A stretch of DNA of 10,197 nt from Anaerolineaceae bacterium UBA5365. Lineage in GTDB: Bacteria > Chloroflexota > Anaerolineae > Anaerolineales > Anaerolineaceae. The stretch's first letter is position 1. Every line of letters starts with the position of its first letter. The notes under the pieces are model-generated. The model did not search any database and was not told where the DNA came from. It saw only the letters and a program-made list of their open reading frames with translations. The stretch is taken from the NCBI GenBank assembly GCA_002407905.1, contig DHPL01000026.1, positions 81,619 through 91,815 of the forward strand, in the 5' to 3' direction. Of this stretch, positions 7,491-10,197 are shown piece by piece. The translations under genes were made by a program, and so were the position numbers.

Positions 7491-8794
7491 CGTTCTTCGT
7501 CTCCTTGTACGCGCTGGCTGGCTCCCTCCGGCTTCAAAAGCAAGGTTGGTATCAGCGCCAGCAGGCTGAGGGCCGCGGAAACCTGGAAGATGATCGGCAC
7601 AGGGATGAAGCCAGCCTCCCCGCTAAGCGTAGCCGGGATGCCAAAACGCCGGATCAGTGCCGATCCGATCGCCGGGCCGATCACCATCGGGATCAAAATC
7701 CAGAATATCATCCGAAAGCCCAGGAATTTCCCGCGTGCGTCTGCAGGCAGTAGTTCCTTCATCCAGGCGACTGAGGCAATCGAGACCGCCACGTAAAAGC
7801 CCTGCCAGAGGATGCCGGCTAGCGCCAGCGGCAGGATGCCCCGCATGAAGGAAAGCAAGGCCGCCCCCAGCGCAGACACCACGATGGCCAAAAAGAGCAG
7901 CGCTTTTTTATTCCAGCGGTCCGCGAGGATGCCAAAGGGAATCGCCAGCGCGCCGGACACAACCATGATCGCCCCGCCAATGATGGCAAACTGGCCTTTG
8001 CTGACCCCGATGTAATTCTCGAGGTAAATGATCAGGTAGGGAAAAGCAACATTCATCCCGATCGCAGCCAGCATGATCACCAGGAAAAGCGTGAACAGCT
8101 GGCGGTGCTCATTCAGGTATGCCAGCTTGAAAAACGCTTCCTTCTTAGCGCTGGTAACTGGGGTTTCAGCGTTTGGGCTTGTTTCGCGAACCTGCGTTCC
8201 GGCCAGCAGCCCAACCAGCATCACAATGCCCCCCAAGGCATAGAAAAAGACAAAATAACCCAGTTTCTCGATCAGCAGACCAGCAGCCGTCATCGATAGG
8301 ATTTGGGCAATAAAGAGGCTTAAATTAAGCACGCCCTCCACTTTGCCCCGCTCGCCGGAGGGGGTTAGGTCCGCCGTCCAGGCATTGAAAGCGGCATCGT
8401 TTGCGGTGGACCCAAAAAAGGTCATGACGCAGTCGAAGAGCACCACCAGAATGACCGCCAACTGGGCAGTTTTGGCCCAGGCAGCCATGGGAAAGATGAT
8501 CGTCATCAGACCCCAAAAGAAGTACCCTGCTACGATGAAAGGCTTGCGCCTGCCCCAGCGGCTGCGGGTACGATCGCTGAGGTTACCGATGAAAAGGGTG
8601 GTCAGGGTGGCCACAATTGCGCTGGCCGCCACCATAAAGGCGATCGGCCGCGGGTCTTTGGTAATCGTGTCAAAGATGAAGGTGTTGAACCAGGTGTTTT
8701 CCACAGCCCAGGCAATTTGGCCGGTCACAGCCAGTGCGGCGATCACCATCCAGGTCTTGCGGTCAATTGGGCTGGGGTTTGGGGTATTTTGCAT
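7487..8794 (-). CDS. MFS transporter, sugar (GPH/SLC45-like) type
   Basis: This is a 435-residue inner-membrane secondary transporter with about twelve hydrophobic helices, probably importing a sugar or glycoside with a cation. Numbered from the chosen ATG, the loop between helices 2 and 3 carries the MFS motif A, GNLSDRTRSRWGRRKP (70-85). The pseudo-repeat in the second half is GILADRWNKK (288-297). The TPSGERGKVEG stretch (about 144-154) is also typical of glycoside-pentoside-hexuronide and SLC45-like carriers. It is the first gene of a two-gene operon; its TGA overlaps the GH2 ATG by four bases, which strongly suggests uptake of that enzyme's substrate. The ATG at 8794 is preferred, but an in-frame TTG at 8806 would add four residues, and neither has a good Shine-Dalgarno. 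The exact substrate is unknown. Confidence 0.85.
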   Translation of the reverse strand: MQNTPNPSPIDRKTWMVIAALAVTGQIAWAVENTWFNTFIFDTITKDPRPIAFMVAASAIVATLTTLFIGNLSDRTRSRWGRRKPFIVAGYFFWGLMTIIFPMAAWAKTAQLAVILVVLFDCVMTFFGSTANDAAFNAWTADLTPSGERGKVEGVLNLSLFIAQILSMTAAGLLIEKLGYFVFFYALGGIVMLVGLLAGTQVRETSPNAETPVTSAKKEAFFKLAYLNEHRQLFTLFLVIMLAAIGMNVAFPYLIIYLENYIGVSKGQFAIIGGAIMVVSGALAIPFGILADRWNKKALLFLAIVVSALGAALLSFMRGILPLALAGILWQGFYVAVSIASVAWMKELLPADARGKFLGFRMIFWILIPMVIGPAIGSALIRRFGIPATLSGEAGFIPVPIIFQVSAALSLLALIPTLLLKPEGASQRVQGDEER

Positions 8795-8828
8795 CTGTTG
8801 CGCCAATCTGCTTGATTAAGGTGGGTCT

Positions 8829-8834
8829 ATTCTA
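8829..8834 (-). promoter_or_regulatory. Possible -10 box of the MFS-GH2 operon
   Basis: TAGAAT at 8834-8829 on the minus strand would place the transcription start near 8822 and give a leader of about 28 nt before the ATG at 8794. No recognisable -35 box lies 16-18 bp upstream (CTTCCC at the 17-bp position). If this promoter is real it may depend on an activator. One copy of an 11-bp direct repeat lies at 8857-8867, close to where an activator would contact the polymerase. Confidence 0.3.
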
Positions 8835-8856
8835 AACTGCTTTACCCAGGCGGGAA

Positions 8857-8918
8857 GCCCGGAAACAGTACGGGCCATGTTGGACTCTGTATCTCCAGGA
8901 TTTCGCTGCCCGGAAACA
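8857..8918 (-). repeat. Two 11-bp direct repeats upstream of the MFS-GH2 operon
   Basis: TGTTTCCGGGC (minus strand) occurs exactly twice, at 8867-8857 and 8918-8908. The starts are 51 bp apart, close to five helical turns, so the copies would sit on nearly the same face of the DNA. They lie about 63 and 114 bp upstream of the transporter ATG, between that gene and the rplT terminator, where an operator would be expected. No regulator gene is in the window. A chance repeat is possible in GC-rich DNA. Confidence 0.4.
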
Positions 8919-8981
8919 AAGCCGATGGCACGCGCCTGACCTCTGAAGAAGGAAGCTATGCTGCTCGCCCCCTGGAATCAA

Positions 8982-9007
8982 AAAGGCTGATATTGCTATC
9001 AGCCTTT
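8982..9007 (-). terminator. Rho-independent terminator of the infC-rpmI-rplT operon
   Basis: Positions 8982-8992 and 8997-9007 form a perfect 11-bp inverted repeat (AAAGGCTGATA / TATCAGCCTTT). Read on the minus strand, the loop is GCAA, a stable GNRA tetraloop. The 3' arm runs into a stretch of five T residues. The hairpin begins about 20 bases after the rplT stop codon, as expected for the end of this operon. The plus-strand reading is also T-rich, but no plus-strand gene runs into it. Confidence 0.9.
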
Positions 9008-9026
9008 GTTTATTCATCGTTGTTTT

Positions 9027-9377
9027 TTATGCAGATTGGGCGGCCTGAACCACCTTGCCGAAGGCATTCGCGTCACGCACGGCCAGATCGGCCAGCATCT
9101 TGCGGTTCAGCACAACATTGCTGCGGCGCATCTGCGCGATCAGCTTGCTGTAGGTGGTGCCATTCAGGCGGGCTGCCGCATTGATACGCACGATCCACAG
9201 GCGGCGCAAGTCGCGTTTGCGGTTGCGGCGGTCGCCGTAGGCGTACCACTGAGCCTTCAAAAAGGTTTCGTTGGCGCGGCGGAACAGTTTACTGCGTGTA
9301 CCCATGTAACCGCGATTGCGGTCAATTAACCGTTGATGACGGCGGCGGCGGTACGGTCCACTCTTTACTCTTGCCAT
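9027..9377 (-). CDS. rplT: 50S ribosomal protein L20
   Basis: This 116-residue basic protein binds 23S rRNA early in 50S assembly, and in several bacteria it represses its own operon. The family pattern is clear: MARVKSG start, RNRGYMGTRSKLFRRA (20-35), AYGDRRNRKRDLRRLWI (46-62) followed by VRINAAAR (63-70), and the C-terminal LNRKMLADLAVRD (89-101) before a short Ala/Gln tail. Length matches the usual 115-120 residues. The ATG is preceded by AAAGGAG (9389-9383) with five bases of spacing. It is the last gene of the infC-rpmI-rplT block and is followed by a strong terminator. The 89-nt gap to rpmI shows no convincing hairpin of more than four base pairs. Confidence 0.97.
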   Translation of the reverse strand: MARVKSGPYRRRRHQRLIDRNRGYMGTRSKLFRRANETFLKAQWYAYGDRRNRKRDLRRLWIVRINAAARLNGTTYSKLIAQMRRSNVVLNRKMLADLAVRDANAFGKVVQAAQSA

Positions 9378-9466
9378 AATTACTCCTTTGCGGTCCCCAG
9401 GGCGTCAGGCTTGGCCTCGTTGTTAACACCCAGCAGCCACACTAATCCGGAACGACAGGACAGTCC

Positions 9467-9703
9467 TTAGTCCTTCTTGCTCATATAGGGGCACAAACGC
9501 TTGATATGCCGGTTGAGGCCGGATGATCTCACCACAATGGTCTCGGCCAGCAAATACTTGGTGCGCTTGGACGTATTGCGGCGCAAGTGGCCTTTGCCGA
9601 TCTTGGTCCGCACGACCAGGCCGCTGCCTGTGGTTCGGAAGCGTTTGGACGTAGCCTTATGAGTTTTGATCTTGTATTTACCAACTGGTTTCTTACGTGC
9701 CAC
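9467..9703 (-). CDS. rpmI: 50S ribosomal protein L35
   Basis: This small basic 50S protein of 78 residues has the L35 signature KIKTHKATSKRFRTTGSG at 11-28, followed by KGHLRRNTSKRTKYL (37-51). L35 is usually about 65 residues starting MPKMKTHK; here about eight extra basic residues (ARKKPVGKY) precede the conserved KTHKA motif. The start is a GTG at 9703, decided by GAGGAG seven bases upstream (about 9716-9711). The open frame extends to a TTG at 9739, but that codon lies in the loop of an mRNA hairpin and lacks a ribosome-binding site. The gene sits between infC and rplT, the standard order. Confidence 0.95.
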   Translation of the reverse strand: MARKKPVGKYKIKTHKATSKRFRTTGSGLVVRTKIGKGHLRRNTSKRTKYLLAETIVVRSSGLNRHIKRLCPYMSKKD

Positions 9704-9726
9704 GATCAAACTCCTCTGTAGAAAAT

Positions 9727-9767
9727 CCAACGGCTGCAAACGTACTCAGCCGTTGGTCGTTAACCAA
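9727..9767 (-). promoter_or_regulatory. Hairpin with competing stem in the infC-rpmI spacer; candidate attenuator or r-protein leader
   Basis: CCAACGGCTG and CAGCCGTTGG (9756-9747 and 9736-9727 on the minus strand) form a perfect 10-bp stem around a 10-nt loop. The stem is followed by ATTTTC and, ten or so bases later, the rpmI Shine-Dalgarno. A second inverted repeat, TTGGT (9767-9763) with ACCAA (9757-9753), shares four bases with the 5' arm of the main stem, so the two structures are mutually exclusive. This could act as an attenuator or as a site for L20 or L35 control; known L20 control elements lie in this operon in other bacteria, but I do not recognise this fold as one of them. The T-run is short for a full terminator. 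Confidence 0.55.
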
Positions 9768-9773
9768 ATAACT

Positions 9774-9800
9774 AGTATACCAGAAAAACTACAGCGTCAA
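9774..9800 (-). promoter_or_regulatory. Internal promoter ahead of rpmI-rplT
   Basis: On the minus strand, TTGACG (9800-9795) matches the -35 consensus at five of six positions. TATACT (9779-9774) matches the -10 consensus at five of six and is preceded by TG plus one base, an extended -10. The 15-bp spacer is shorter than ideal, but an extended -10 tolerates this. Transcription would start near 9767, exactly where the competing stem of the leader hairpin begins. It would let rpmI-rplT be made independently of infC. The -35 box lies just past the infC stop codon. Confidence 0.5.
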
Positions 9801-9804
9801 GTAT

Positions 9805-10197
9805 CTATTTTGCTGCCGGCGCGGCTTCCTTTGCCGGCTGGGCCTGGCTGCTCCCACCCCTATCTTTCTTGGGGGTCAGCATCATGGACATACTGCGGCC
9901 TTCCAGGTTGGGGGCCTGTTCAATGTCCGCCACGTCGCTAAGCTCTTCCGCGATCTCGCGCAGGTCTTCCAATGCCAACTCAGGATAGGTGATCTCGCGT
10001 CCTCTAAAGCGGACGGTCACACGCACCTTCATCCCATTCAGCAGCCAGCCACGGGCATCCTTCACTTTAAAGCCGCGATGATGGTCCCCGGTTTTAGGGC
10101 GCAAACGAATCTCTTTGATCTCGATTTTGGTTTGGGCCTTACGGGCTTCGCGTTCCTTTTTCTCTTTCTCGTAAAGGAACTTGCTGTAGTTGATGAT
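9805..10197 (-). CDS. infC: Translation initiation factor IF-3, N-terminus beyond the window
   Basis: The frame is open to the window edge and encodes the last 130 residues of IF-3, which binds the 30S subunit, checks start-codon pairing and blocks premature 50S joining. The visible part starts in the linker after the N-terminal domain (IINYSKFLYEKEKKEREARK), then EIKEIRLRP. The C-terminal domain runs through KVRVTVRFRGREITYPELA, EQAPNLEGRSMSMML and TPKK. The first residues read NYSKF where most IF-3 proteins have DYGKF. After TPKK there is an Ala/Pro/Gln/Gly-rich tail of about 19 residues (ending AAPAAK), probably disordered. The true start lies upstream of the window, so its codon (often a rare AUU in this gene) and autoregulation cannot be judged. 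It is the first visible gene of the infC-rpmI-rplT block. Confidence 0.96.
   Translation of the reverse strand: MINYSKFLYEKEKKEREARKAQTKIEIKEIRLRPKTGDHHRGFKVKDARGWLLNGMKVRVTVRFRGREITYPELALEDLREIAEELSDVADIEQAPNLEGRSMSMMLTPKKDRGGSSQAQPAKEAAPAAK

Noticed and set aside
8343..8819. Plus-strand open frame of 158 residues opposite the MFS gene
   Set aside because: It is rich in Lys/Arg/Val, complementary to membrane-helix codons of the transporter, and no domain is recognisable.
8832..9017. Minus-strand open frame of 61 residues between MFS and rplT
   Set aside because: It starts beyond the hairpin and spans the whole rplT terminator, contains the direct repeats, has no clear Shine-Dalgarno and no family resemblance.
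9704..9739. Upstream TTG start extending L35 by 12 residues
   Set aside because: The TTG lies in an mRNA hairpin loop without a ribosome-binding site, while the GTG at 9703 has GAGGAG at good spacing.

Overview
The window is bacterial: it carries a bacterial infC-rpmI-rplT translation block, Shine-Dalgarno sites and sigma70-like promoters. The DNA is fairly GC-rich. I infer a Chloroflexota (Anaerolineae-like) genome from three features: a lipoprotein with a Pro/Thr linker and an NBR1-type Ig domain, an Agl23-type membrane protein fused to an NHL propeller, and an archaeal-type phosphoglucose/phosphomannose isomerase. This assignment is from memory of family distribution and was not tested by a search. 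I see no mobile element, CRISPR array, tRNA or rRNA. Most of the window looks like ordinary chromosome, with some unusual fusions and intergenic signals.

Layout from left to right. Positions 1-103 hold a consensus extended -10 promoter pointing left, out of the window. Positions 104-1889 are a two-gene minus-strand operon: a bifunctional PGI/PMI and, upstream of it, an NBR1-Ig lipoprotein. The region 1890-2037 is a divergent promoter region. On its right, a strong TTGCCA-17-TATAGT promoter drives the largest gene (2038-5682, plus strand), a 1214-residue polytopic GT-C/Agl23-like protein ending in a six-repeat NHL propeller. It converges on a minus-strand operon (7487-8794 and 5712-7490) in which an MFS sugar-type transporter is coupled by an ATGA overlap to a cytoplasmic GH2 glycosidase. 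Its upstream region contains an 11-bp direct repeat. Beyond a strong terminator (8982-9007) lies the rplT-rpmI-infC block (9027-10197, minus strand), with infC cut by the window edge.

How the genes fit together. The MFS and GH2 genes read as an import-and-hydrolyse unit for an unknown glycoside. PGI/PMI feeds fructose-6-P/mannose-6-P metabolism and could supply nucleotide sugars for surface glycosylation, in which the neighbouring Agl23-like protein may act; that link is inference only. The translation block is the standard IF-3/L35/L20 operon. Its 97-nt infC-rpmI spacer is the most interesting non-coding stretch: it carries a likely internal promoter and a 10-bp hairpin just before the rpmI ribosome-binding site, with an overlapping competing stem, so it is a candidate attenuator or ribosomal-protein leader.
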